Source of the DNA: Chitinophaga eiseniae
Lineage (GTDB): Bacteria; Bacteroidota; Bacteroidia; Chitinophagales; Chitinophagaceae
NCBI RefSeq assembly: GCF_900167135.1
Contig: NZ_FUWZ01000003.1
Span: 868,001 to 932,000 of the forward strand
Direction: 5' to 3'
Length of the DNA: 64,000 nt
Within the stretch, counting starts at the first letter, position 1, and every line of letters begins with the position of its first letter. This document shows positions 9,166 to 16,907 of this stretch, in pieces. The notes beneath the pieces are model-generated. The model saw only the letters and a program-made list of their open reading frames with translations, did no database searches and was not told where the DNA came from. Both the position numbers and the translations under genes were made by a program.

Positions 9166-9726
9166 ATGAAACAGTATATGATCACTTTGCTGCTGGCATT
9201 CCTGGGCATCACCGGCGCCAACGCGCAACGAATGCTGCCGGGTCAAAAGGGCTTGGAGGTACATGCCGGCATGTTATCCAACGACCGCCCGGAAAAAAAT
9301 TACTACCTGGCCCTGGGCATGAATTCCTTTGCCAAGAGCGGCAATTATGGCTTTGGCCTTATTGAGTACAACCACCAGGAGGCTACCTATAAGGCCATAC
9401 GGATACCGTTGGAAAGCTATTTCGTCGAGGGCGGTTACAGTTTGCGCCTGCTGGGCGATGCCCGGAGGCAGATCAGCCTCTATGCATCTCTTTCAGGCGT
9501 GGTCGGCTATCAGACGATCAACAGGGGCAAGCAATTGCTCTATGATGGTTCCCAGGTCCTGAGTGAAGAGGGTCTCCTGTATGGTGGCGGTGGCCGACTG
9601 TCTCTGGAAACGTACCTGTGCGACCGGATGGTTTTGCTGCTGCAGGGACGTGTACGAATGCTGTGGGGAGCCGCTATAGATCAATTCAGGCCATCGGCCG
9701 GCCTCGGGCTAAGGTTTAACTTCTAA
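9166..9726 (+). CDS. traO: Conjugative transposon protein TraO
   Basis: This 186-residue protein has a signal peptide (cleavage near ANAQRM) and alternating hydrophobic/aromatic strands ending in F, as in small outer-membrane beta-barrels (last residues GLGLRFNF). Phrases such as GQKGLEVHAGML are typical of TraO proteins of Bacteroidota ICEs. It is probably an outer-membrane component of the mating channel. It lies between traN and traQ. Confidence 0.85.
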   Translation: MKQYMITLLLAFLGITGANAQRMLPGQKGLEVHAGMLSNDRPEKNYYLALGMNSFAKSGNYGFGLIEYNHQEATYKAIRIPLESYFVEGGYSLRLLGDARRQISLYASLSGVVGYQTINRGKQLLYDGSQVLSEEGLLYGGGGRLSLETYLCDRMVLLLQGRVRMLWGAAIDQFRPSAGLGLRFNF

Positions 9727-9744
9727 AAATCTCTTATTAATAAA

Positions 9745-10191
9745 ATGAAAACACTAATTCAGCAAAGCAACCTGCAGCAGCAGACGCTATGGGCATTTGT
9801 ATTCATAGCCATATTGTCGGTACTATTCACTTCGTGCAGAAAAAAAGACCTGGACATCCAGCAAAACTTTCCATTCGAGGTAAAGGTGATGCCGGTCCCC
9901 AAAGAGCTTGCCCTGGGCCAGGTAGCGGAGATCCGCCTTACCCTTGTACCATCCGGCAATTTCGATGAGGCCAGGTATTATATCCGGTACTTCCAGGAAG
10001 ACGGCGAGGGTAGCTTGCAGTACTATAGCGATCCTCCGTACCTGCCTAATGATCTGTATAGCCTGCCGGAGCATCAGTTCCGGCTATACTATAGCTCCCG
10101 GTCCAAAGTATCGCAAACCATAAACGTCTGGATATCGGACAATTTCGGCAACGAGAAAGAGCTGAGCTTCCGGTTCAACAGTAAAGATTGA
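9745..10191 (+). CDS. traQ: TraQ-like lipoprotein (DUF3872)
   Basis: This 148-residue protein has an N-terminal hydrophobic segment and a lipobox-like LFTSC (Cys31), so it is a likely lipoprotein. The mature part is an Ig-like beta domain. Segments such as FPFEVKVMPVPKELALGQ and QTINVWISDNFGNEKELSF fit DUF3872, named TraQ in CTnDOT-type elements. A traP primase gene, often found before traQ, is not present here. This is the last rightward tra gene; a terminator follows 13 bp after its stop. Confidence 0.82.
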   Translation: MKTLIQQSNLQQQTLWAFVFIAILSVLFTSCRKKDLDIQQNFPFEVKVMPVPKELALGQVAEIRLTLVPSGNFDEARYYIRYFQEDGEGSLQYYSDPPYLPNDLYSLPEHQFRLYYSSRSKVSQTINVWISDNFGNEKELSFRFNSKD

Positions 10192-10204
10192 CTAAAGTTA
10201 AAAG

Positions 10205-10236
10205 CAAAAGACCTGCATCCTAAAGCAGGTCTTTTG
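10205..10236 (+). terminator. Bidirectional terminator between tra operon and leftward operon
   Basis: CAAAAGACCTGC (10205-10216) pairs perfectly with GCAGGTCTTTTG (10225-10236) around an 8-nt loop. The A/T ends of the arms supply U-runs on both strands. It lies between the end of traQ and the end of the oppositely oriented amidotransferase gene, so it probably serves both. Confidence 0.85.
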
Positions 10237-10316
10237 TGCTACTACCAGACCGGGTATAAAAAAAGCAGGACAAATCCTGCAGCATTTTCCATCTGGGTGA
10301 TTGGTGAAGTACCACA

Positions 10317-11069
10317 TCAGGGGTATCCCCTATCATAATTTCCAGAATAGTCTGCGAGGCAATCGGGGCAGAGATTAACCTGAAGGAATGTATCGAAATG
10401 CAGTTTGGATGTTTCCACCAGATTGTCGCAGCATCCGCAGGCGCTCCAATGCTCCTCATCCAAAGAATCCCGATGCATCCACCGACCTGGGCGCTGCAAG
10501 TGATTCGATCTATATTGCGGCGATACCTTCGTTTCTAGGTAAGAGTAGTTGGAATACCAATTGCTATGATCGTCATCCCAATGGCCTAGCCTTTCATTAA
10601 TGATATGGTACATGCCATACCGGTCCAGGAAAACCAGTTTGGAGCTATCTATAAATCCACCGATCAACTCCCGGATACCTGCGTTATACAAGAAATCTTC
10701 GGGTAGATAATTCAGTATTTCCGAAATAAAAATCCGTGTATCGCTAATGGTAGCGGTTGGAGACACATTATCAATGATCCCGTTGTGCGCCATAACCATT
10801 CCGTAACCGACCTCGAAGGGGTGGCAGTTATCTGCATCTACCGATCCGCTTGTTGCAATCCGGAAGTGAAGGATCATCGGATGCCGGTTATGTTTTCGCA
10901 ATGTGCGATAGGATTCATATAGCCGGTCCACGCAGTCCATCTCTTTGGTGATCTTTATGGTACCGCTATCATAATAGGCAATACCCGCCCCATCCGGATT
11001 ATTTTGCCAGCAGGTACGGAAGGTTGTCCTGCTGAGGGTGTCTTTTGTATTCAGGATGGCAATACACAT
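10317..11069 (-). CDS. Class II glutamine amidotransferase (Ntn hydrolase)
   Basis: This 250-residue protein begins MCIAIL, placing Cys2 as the N-terminal nucleophile of a class II glutamine amidotransferase. Further hallmarks are NNPDGAGIAY (about residues 24-33), ILHFRIATSG (about 66-75) and MVMAHNGIID. The domain would hydrolyse glutamine or a similar amide. The C-terminal part carries a CGCC...CPDC cysteine set that could bind zinc. The start overlaps the end of the upstream amidoligase gene by 19 bp, so the two are translationally coupled. Amidoligase plus GATase pairs are known from bacterial peptide-modifying gene neighbourhoods; the substrate here is unknown. Confidence 0.8.
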   Translation of the reverse strand: MCIAILNTKDTLSRTTFRTCWQNNPDGAGIAYYDSGTIKITKEMDCVDRLYESYRTLRKHNRHPMILHFRIATSGSVDADNCHPFEVGYGMVMAHNGIIDNVSPTATISDTRIFISEILNYLPEDFLYNAGIRELIGGFIDSSKLVFLDRYGMYHIINERLGHWDDDHSNWYSNYSYLETKVSPQYRSNHLQRPGRWMHRDSLDEEHWSACGCCDNLVETSKLHFDTFLQVNLCPDCLADYSGNYDRGYP

Positions 11070-12286
11070 GCTTTGTTACATTTAAGGTTTTTCAAAAGGG
11101 CTTCTATGCTTTTCTCATTCTGCAGCTCGGTATTGAAGTAATCTTTTGCTGTTTTTATGATCCGTTGCAGTAACATCAGCTCCCTGCCGGTATATTCCTC
11201 CATCAGGAGCTGGTACAATGGTTCCTTTTTGTCGAAAGCCGCTAGTGTGACGGAAAGGATATTGGTATGTTCCCTTGCTACCATCAGCCGGCATAATCTT
11301 AACCGGAAAAGCAATGCTTTCAGATTATAGACCTTGGCCGGGAATCTCAATTCGATCCTATCGGGCCAGATCTTAATCGCCTGGTGTTTGTCTCCGTCCT
11401 GTTTCAGGTTATGTTCCTTCTTTCCGATGCAGTAATCTTTTTCCAATCTTTTAGGATAGAGGGCCATAAAAAGCGGCATATAGGGACGGCAATGATCGAA
11501 CATCTGCTTACCGGATTTTGGAGGAAGGGATAAGTGGATATGTCCACCGGCATTGTTATGATTTTTTGCATTGATGGCCCGTGCAATTTCTGGTAGCCAT
11601 GAGGATTCAATTTTTTCGGAAAATAAAGGATAGACTGGCGTCTTTAGCTCCCAATCCACAGTTGCATCACTTTCCATAATACACCCGGTGTGGCGGAATA
11701 GCTGCTCCTTGTTGTAGTGCCCGCAGAACTCAGGGTCCCCCGCTTTTTCGATCTCGAAACCGATACCTGGTTTACGGTCATCGGCGCGGCAATCATGATA
11801 CATCGGCCCATCGTGATAATCCCATATCACATCATCGTCATCCGGTTCGTCATTATCATCATCTTCAGGATCGTAGTGGTACTCTTGGTCGGATTCCCAA
11901 TAATAGGCATGATCGATGTGCGCAATGGTGCCATCAGCCATAATGACAAGGTTGAAGGCGGTTAGGCTTTCATCGGTGTAGTATTCGTTGAGATAGCGAA
12001 GGTAGATATGGGCATTGTCCTCGTGTGTATAAATAAATTCATCGTGGGCCATGTTGACCTTAATGCTATCTCCTTTGAGGATAAATCCACCCTCAATGTC
12101 CGCTACAAAGTGACTTCCATCCTTGATCTTGTGATAGTAAACCGTACCAATGGCTACGCAACCGTCAATCAGGGATAGGTATCCCGTAAATGTTTCAACA
12201 ACGTTCTTTTTGTGGCAGTGCCAATCTTTAGGCAGGTATCCTTCGGATATACTGCTCTTTACAAGGGATAACAATTTTGCTTTCAT
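11051..12286 (-). CDS. Putative amidoligase (COOH-NH2 ligase family)
   Basis: This 411-residue protein has family marks GIGFEIEKAG (about residue 173), an acidic ESDATVDWELKTPV segment and the nucleotide/metal-site motif AGGHIHLSLP (about residue 249). These match the amidoligase_2 family, ATP-dependent ligases of the glutamine-synthetase-like fold that join carboxyl and amino groups, often on peptides or the cell wall. The N-terminal ~165 residues form an extra domain with a highly acidic aspartate run (DDDNDEPDDDD). It is co-transcribed with the downstream amidotransferase and lies inside the ICE. Confidence 0.8.
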   Translation of the reverse strand: MKAKLLSLVKSSISEGYLPKDWHCHKKNVVETFTGYLSLIDGCVAIGTVYYHKIKDGSHFVADIEGGFILKGDSIKVNMAHDEFIYTHEDNAHIYLRYLNEYYTDESLTAFNLVIMADGTIAHIDHAYYWESDQEYHYDPEDDDNDEPDDDDVIWDYHDGPMYHDCRADDRKPGIGFEIEKAGDPEFCGHYNKEQLFRHTGCIMESDATVDWELKTPVYPLFSEKIESSWLPEIARAINAKNHNNAGGHIHLSLPPKSGKQMFDHCRPYMPLFMALYPKRLEKDYCIGKKEHNLKQDGDKHQAIKIWPDRIELRFPAKVYNLKALLFRLRLCRLMVAREHTNILSVTLAAFDKKEPLYQLLMEEYTGRELMLLQRIIKTAKDYFNTELQNEKSIEALLKNLKCNKACVLPS

Positions 12287-12324
12287 AATAGCAGATTAAA
12301 AGGTGAAGTAAAAATGGAGTTACA

Positions 12325-12800
12325 GCGTTTCGACCTGTGAGTCTCATCAGTGCCGGCCCATACCGGCATACGCCGATTCTTACTCAGGTAGCGAACAGTT
12401 AGGACATGTCACTAACCCGCTGTCTCCGATGCCGAGCACTTACTAGGCTATTTGCTGTTCAGGTAGCCAATTCGCTCAATGGATACCACTGGAATGACTC
12501 GGCTACTAGGCCATCCGTCTTTGTGGCCGGGGTGAAATACAGGTCAGGCCTGTTTCAAACCGAATCGCGCACGAGCTGCCCAGAATGGATAAGGGAAAGT
12601 TTTGGGCAAAAAAATACGATCGGCGCGCCGGCTCTTTTTCCAGGTAGCCGGCAAAAACGCCGATGGAGATTTTTTTGCGCATACCGGCAAACCGACGCTT
12701 TGCGGCGGTGCAGACTTTCCTGTTCCAGGCTGGCAGCTATTTTTGATGGCCTGTTTGAAAACAGGCAAGGAATGTATTTATGGCAGTAACATGTGATGGG
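12325..12800. repeat. Structured non-coding repeat, copy A
   Basis: This non-coding stretch shares a long diverged match with 20934-21400. The core is 12381-12523 versus 20991-21134, with a 46-nt block identical in both (12439-12484). Inside are two TACTAGG(C/T) boxes and two CAGGTAGC boxes. Downstream a long imperfect inverted repeat pairs GGGCAAAAAAATACGATCGG (from 12604) with the sequence ending at 12680, with an inner GCCGGC/GCCGGC stem. It fills most of the 700-bp gap between the methylase terminator and the amidoligase start. It may be a structured RNA or an ICE cis-site; no known family was recognised. Confidence 0.75.
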
Positions 12801-12938
12801 CAAGAAGACATTTACAGGTATCGATTGAAGACGGATACCGGGGCAAAGGACAGGTAGTATTAGGGAGGAAAGCGTTATGCAGGGATTGTCCTTGTTGGAA
12901 ATTGAATGAATGGGAATGCCCAACAACAGTGAATGAAT

Positions 12939-12975
12939 AAAAAAAGAGCCGTCCTTCGATAAGGGCAGCCCTTTT
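12939..12975 (-). terminator. Rho-independent terminator after the methylase gene
   Basis: On the reverse strand a 15-bp stem with some G-U pairs (arms 12961-12975 and 12942-12956, 4-nt loop) is followed by a run of seven U. It lies just beyond the stop of the leftward methylase gene at 12991. Confidence 0.75.
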
Positions 12976-12990
12976 GCAATTGCTGTTCAT

Positions 12991-13752
12991 TTAGAACAAA
13001 TTTCCCTGAACATACTTTTCCTGTTTGCTCTTCGGCTCCGGAAGTACGGCTTCATTATTAGCCGGATCTTCTGCTTTAGGCTGTTCAGCTTCATTATTGG
13101 CGTACTTCAAAATACGTAACGTCGGAAAATCCAAGTAGGGTACCCTTCTGATTATATACACATGCGAGAACCGCATCGTCAGTTCGTTGCCGCAGCTAAT
13201 GTCGGCAAGCAGGTTGTGCAGGATCATATTGGCCGCCGCCATACGGCAGCACATATCGTCGATATCCGTTCCAAAGAAATGGGGGCCTTTGCCATGTAGG
13301 GCGGCCGCGGCCAGGAACATCCTGCCGGAACCACATGCCGGGTCAGAGATCCTTTCCTCCGTCTTGCCTTCGTGCCCGCCTTTCGCTATTTGTGCCATAA
13401 AGGTGCAAATAGGCATTGGCGTAAAATACTGGCCGTTCCTTCAATGCGAAATGAATTCCATAAATAGGTTACCGAAGGGGTCTTCACCAGCTTCAGCCAC
13501 CTCGCCAATACAAATCAGCAGTTGTTTGAGTAAGTCAATTTCAGTTTCATTAAGGTTGTATCTGGCTACAGGATGGATTATCTTATAGTCATCATGGGCC
13601 TGAATACATACTGGGAATAGTATCGAATCCAGGACCAGGTTCATTACATCGACATAAGTGAGGCGATGAGCCAGTTTCGTGAAAAGCTTTGTAAGTTGTT
13701 GCATAAAAAAAGCCGGGTTTTCACCCGGCCATTTCCATGCGTCAGTATTCAC
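12991..13752 (-). pseudogene. N6-adenine DNA methylase (HsdM-like), split by an in-frame TGA
   Basis: Reading leftward from 13752, the product gives a helical N-terminal half ending LFMEFISH, then TGA (13443-13441), then in the same frame RNGQYFTPMPICTFM and SAM motif I DPACGSGRMFL. Family members have an H-G-R-x-G-Q sequence at this point, so a GGA-to-TGA change explains the break. An ATG at 13416 could restart translation but would lose the N-terminal domain. The product resembles short ICE-borne N-6 methylases that lack a specificity subunit. It overlaps the upstream gene by 11 bp. It is probably inactive unless the stop is read through. Confidence 0.8.
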
Positions 13753-14101
13753 TTGGCAACATCATTATATTATCAGCGACCCATATATCAACGTGGTCGC
13801 TCTCACAATCTGAGTACCCGATAATTTCCTTGTAGAGTAAATTGTCGTTACCATCTGTACAAAGGAGGTTGAAACAGCCTGTCTTTCCAACCCTGCTTAA
13901 TTTCCAGCACTGAAAGGGATGCCTCTTTAAATTGATGGCCTGGGGTGCAATTTTATCTACCAGCCAGTTCAGCCCATGTACATCTTTCGCGTACACTATT
14001 CCATCGGTTAGATGGATACGGCTGAAGGAATGGCGGGTATAATTTTCGGTACCGCAAAATTGTTTCAGTTGATCGTTTAAGCACTTTCTTGTTGTGAACA
14101 T
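13742..14101 (-). CDS. DUF6876-like ICE protein
   Basis: This 119-residue soluble protein carries QFCGTENYTRHSFSRIHLTD and WLVDKIAPQ, which resemble the DUF6876 family common in Bacteroidota conjugative elements. Function is unknown. It precedes and overlaps the methylase gene by 11 bp and is thus first in that leftward operon. The family name is from memory of its motifs and has moderate certainty. Confidence 0.65.
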   Translation of the reverse strand: MFTTRKCLNDQLKQFCGTENYTRHSFSRIHLTDGIVYAKDVHGLNWLVDKIAPQAINLKRHPFQCWKLSRVGKTGCFNLLCTDGNDNLLYKEIIGYSDCESDHVDIWVADNIMMLPSEY

Positions 14102-14483
14102 CGTAAAATGTTTTTAGAAGTTAATAATGCGCGATAACCAGCCTGGAGGCCTGAATAAGGGCAAGGTGGAAACAAAGCGCAGCGTTAAATTTTGCAGCGG
14201 GTGGGTCATAAATAGCGAAGCGGTTTATGGGGAGCGTGTAAAATTTGTTGTTCGACCTTGTGTGCCCAGGCTTTAGGGTGGCATCCCGTTTCAGGCCGCC
14301 GGGCTAACTTTGTGCAGTATTGATTGAAAAAAATTACCAGAAAAATAAACGTCACTTACTATCACGATCACTTAAAGAAATGAAGATTGTCAACGGTCAA
14401 ATAATTTGATCAATACAGCAGCTGTATAAAAATGTATCCAGTTAATTTCGTATCTTCATCATGCACCATTAAACCTTTCAGAC
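14102..14483. other. Intergenic region between divergent ICE genes
   Basis: This 382-bp gap separates the leftward DUF6876-like gene from the rightward small membrane protein. TAACTTTG at 14305-14312 matches the Bacteroidota -7 element TAnnTTTG on the plus strand, but no TTTG box at the correct upstream spacing was found. Nothing else is recognisable. Confidence 0.35.
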
Positions 14484-14801
14484 ATGATTTCTTCCTTGGT
14501 ACTCGGTCTTGTCTTTCTCCTTCCTGGCCTCGCTTTGCGCTATTGGATCAATCGTCGGAAATTTTATAGAAGAGGCCCTATGGGCGCTGAGGGATTTTCC
14601 TCTTACGAAAGTTCCTGGATCATCACTTTGGTCGAGCGGGTCGGTAAGTGGGTCGCCTATGCGCTAATCATTCTCGGCGTGGGGATGCTGTGGGTTTACT
14701 GGAGAGAGCGGAAGGAAAAAGAAAAGATCACGCAGAAGGAAGTTGTCGAACAACAAAGAACAAAGCAGCAGGTGTTGGATAAAAACAATATCCATTTTTA
14801 A
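14484..14801 (+). CDS. Small ICE membrane protein of unknown function
   Basis: This 105-residue protein has two predicted TM segments (residues 1-20 and about 51-71) separated by a hydrophilic loop, and a strongly charged C-terminal helix rich in K, E and Q. Similar two-helix proteins are common passengers of Bacteroidota ICEs; no enzymatic motif is visible. Its stop codon overlaps the end of the convergent gene at 14798 by 4 bp. Confidence 0.6.
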   Translation: MISSLVLGLVFLLPGLALRYWINRRKFYRRGPMGAEGFSSYESSWIITLVERVGKWVAYALIILGVGMLWVYWRERKEKEKITQKEVVEQQRTKQQVLDKNNIHF

Positions 14802-15049
14802 AACCATTTGCCACGCTTTATTCTCCTGGCGTCCGGTTCGGGTGCCGGTTTCAGTTCCTGCTTATTGATATCGCGAATGTTATTGGCGTCGAGCCAGGCG
14901 CGGAAACGCTGAGGGTTATCAGGCATAAACCTTTTGATTTCCTGGTTCTTCAGGGAAAGAACAAAAACATCCATTACCGTGCTGCTGGCATAAGCCGATA
15001 ATTCGGATGCCTTGTATTCCAAACCGGGGTAAGTGCTGTCATTTTTCAT
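14798..15049 (-). CDS. Hypothetical ICE protein
   Basis: This 83-residue soluble protein contains PGLEYKASELSAYASSTVMD and RFRAWLDANNIRDINKQEL, with a very basic C-terminus (RRIKRGKWF) that could bind nucleic acid. No family was recognised. It is convergent with the membrane protein gene. An upstream leftward reading frame (15303-15046) ends in an ATGA overlap with its start, but that frame has unconvincing composition. Confidence 0.5.
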   Translation of the reverse strand: MKNDSTYPGLEYKASELSAYASSTVMDVFVLSLKNQEIKRFMPDNPQRFRAWLDANNIRDINKQELKPAPEPDARRIKRGKWF

Positions 15050-15387
15050 GGGTCGGTGCTATTTGCAGGGAAGTTACCGACGGGCGGAAGTGATTTTGGC
15101 TCGTCGGCATCCGGTGGCAGACTATGGCAGCGCATGGCAGGACAGACACTACGATCATAAAGGCGGCCATCATTTAGTTTTTTTCTTTGGCCGCACCCCT
15201 CAAGAAAAGAAGACCTTCCCATTATAATAACGGCTACAAAAGTAGCCTGTAGATATGCCGCGAACCGGCGGGTAAAATCTAGTGGGGAATTGGTGACCAG
15301 CATTTTGCCCGAAGGTTCGTACCGATTCCGCGCCCGAAGGTCGTCCGTCCAGCAGGACGGACGACCTTCGGGCCGCCATAGGAGCCC
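15050..15387. other. Gap downstream of the PRTRC operon containing a perfect hairpin
   Basis: This 338-bp stretch lies between the ThiF gene end and the next small gene. It holds the inverted repeat described separately. A leftward 85-codon frame (15303-15046) overlaps the next start as ATGA and may be a small gene, but no domain or convincing composition supports it. Confidence 0.35.
15332..15373. repeat. Perfect 19-bp inverted repeat with 4-nt loop
   Basis: GCCCGAAGGTCGTCCGTCC (15332-15350) is the exact reverse complement of 15355-15373, with loop AGCA. It starts 15 nt past the stop of the leftward ThiF gene. The GC-rich stem has no U-run, so it is not a canonical Rho-independent terminator. 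A partial direct copy, GCCCGAAGGT, occurs just before it near 15307. Confidence 0.85.
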
Positions 15388-16179
15388 TTAAGCAACCTTT
15401 AGAGCATTGCACTGAAAGGTTTGCAGGTTAAGAAAGAAGCCACGGTTTTCGGTCATCCCATTGCGAAACATGCCCCACAAAAGTGAGCTGCCCAACTGGG
15501 CCAATGCCCCGTTGATATAAAGGTCTTGCTGTTCAAGCGCTTCGGCAAGCGAACAGCTGGGGGTATTATCGGCGGATTCTGACTGACGCAGCAGCTCCCC
15601 ATATTCCTCTGTAACGGGCGGAAGGCTGGCTACTGCTTCGTAAATTTCTGATTGTGGCTGCCGGATGCTGCCGATGGTGGATAAAACAACTTGCCCGCTG
15701 TAACGGCTGTTACCGAAGTCTATCCAGTATTTCGGCTGGTAGAAATTGGTGCGGCCTTTTGCATGGCCAATGATCTCTGCAATCTCAAATCTGGCGGGTG
15801 CGGTATCCACACAGGATAGGTACAGATCGGCTTCCCAATGCTCGGGAAGGTTCCCTGAAATATTCCGCTCAAACTTCCGCGTCTCGGCTTTCCAATTCGT
15901 GCCTGCCCATCGGTTCGCCCTGTTGGTCAGGGCCACCGCCTTCGGCAGCCCGATCTCGGATGCAGCAAACCGCTGCCTGCCAGGATTAGCGTGGGTGATC
16001 GTTTCATCATCCCACAACCGCACCTGCAGGCCTGGGTGGTTAAGCTCGACAAGGCTGTAATTCATTTCTACAAGTGCAGTCAGCACCTTTGAGCCGGTAC
16101 CGCCAGTACCGATAAGGTTGACTGTAATGGGATTGGTGGGATTTATCAGGCTGTTATCTGTAAAGTGTACTTTAGTCAT
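15388..16179 (-). CDS. PRTRC system ThiF-family protein
   Basis: This 263-residue E1/ThiF-like protein has the Rossmann nucleotide-binding start NLIGTGGTGSKVLTAL (about residues 20-35), followed by an acidic LWDDETI and the N-R-Q pattern NPGRQRFA found in E1-like adenylating enzymes. PRTRC cassettes (ParB-related, ThiF-related) are plasmid- and ICE-borne gene sets whose ThiF protein may activate the ubiquitin-like protein C. Its ATG overlaps the stop of the protein B gene by 4 bp. It is the last gene of the operon. Confidence 0.85.
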   Translation of the reverse strand: MTKVHFTDNSLINPTNPITVNLIGTGGTGSKVLTALVEMNYSLVELNHPGLQVRLWDDETITHANPGRQRFAASEIGLPKAVALTNRANRWAGTNWKAETRKFERNISGNLPEHWEADLYLSCVDTAPARFEIAEIIGHAKGRTNFYQPKYWIDFGNSRYSGQVVLSTIGSIRQPQSEIYEAVASLPPVTEEYGELLRQSESADNTPSCSLAEALEQQDLYINGALAQLGSSLLWGMFRNGMTENRGFFLNLQTFQCNALKVA

Positions 16180-16898
16180 TGCAGGAGCGCTTTAAGTGTT
16201 TTTGTCGTTTTGATAAGCACGTTCTTAGGGAAAGGTTCCGGGTGTTGGAGCAGTCGCCTCCAAAGCTGGACACAATTGCCTTTTATGGGATTGTGATTGC
16301 TTATAAGGTGACTGAAGTAGGAATTGAAAAAGTAGCTTTCCCAAGCGTTGGTAAATGCTTCAAGTGAGGCAGAAGATTTAATATTGATATCGACCGTCCC
16401 CATACAGACATTGCCGTCCCGATAGATATTGAAAAAGGGAGCAAAGTAAAGGGCAGTACCAACATTAGGGCGTTTGCTTGTTGCCAAAGCATAAAGCGCC
16501 AGGCTGGTTTTGCTGGCTTTCCAGACCAGCGCAGGTACCTGCGCCTTTCCGTTAGGGATGCCCAACCGGTCGGAAAAGTACATCGACCTTTCTCCGGGAG
16601 GCGTAAACCATATCACGCCCCCCTTTTCCGAGGGGTCTATGTGCAGTACAGTCTGGGGTATTATGCCGGCGGATTTCAGGAATGCTTTGCTGGCTTGGCA
16701 TGATGTGTCCAAAGCCTTTGCTAAAGCACTTGCCTCCCGGACGGTCAGGGGATGGGCGTTGACCGGGTTACCGTCTTTGTCCATATCATAATGCTCTACG
16801 TAGGTTTCGCCGTTGTTGCGTCCTTCAAAGACTACCAATGCCGATACCGGGCAGAATAAGGTGCCGTACTGATTAGCTATATCCATTGTCGTTTCCAT
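16176..16898 (-). CDS. PRTRC system protein B
   Basis: This 240-residue protein matches the PRTRC-B family in size, in the central WFTPPGERSMYFSDRL and VPALVWKASKTSLALYAL segments, and in gene order between F-like and ThiF. Its molecular function is unknown. It starts 9 bp after the F-like gene ends and overlaps the ThiF gene by 4 bp. Confidence 0.85.
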   Translation of the reverse strand: METTMDIANQYGTLFCPVSALVVFEGRNNGETYVEHYDMDKDGNPVNAHPLTVREASALAKALDTSCQASKAFLKSAGIIPQTVLHIDPSEKGGVIWFTPPGERSMYFSDRLGIPNGKAQVPALVWKASKTSLALYALATSKRPNVGTALYFAPFFNIYRDGNVCMGTVDINIKSSASLEAFTNAWESYFFNSYFSHLISNHNPIKGNCVQLWRRLLQHPEPFPKNVLIKTTKTLKALLQ

Positions 16899-16907
16899 AA
16901 TGCTGAT

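Noticed and set aside
12406..12789. Rightward reading frame across the repeat copy A
   Set aside because: It lies in a structured repeat, the corresponding frame is not conserved in copy B, and the composition (many R, C, S) looks non-coding.
15046..15303. Leftward 85-codon frame with an ATGA overlap to the next gene
   Set aside because: The overlap is attractive, but the product has no recognisable motif and unusual composition. It is mentioned only in the gap entry.
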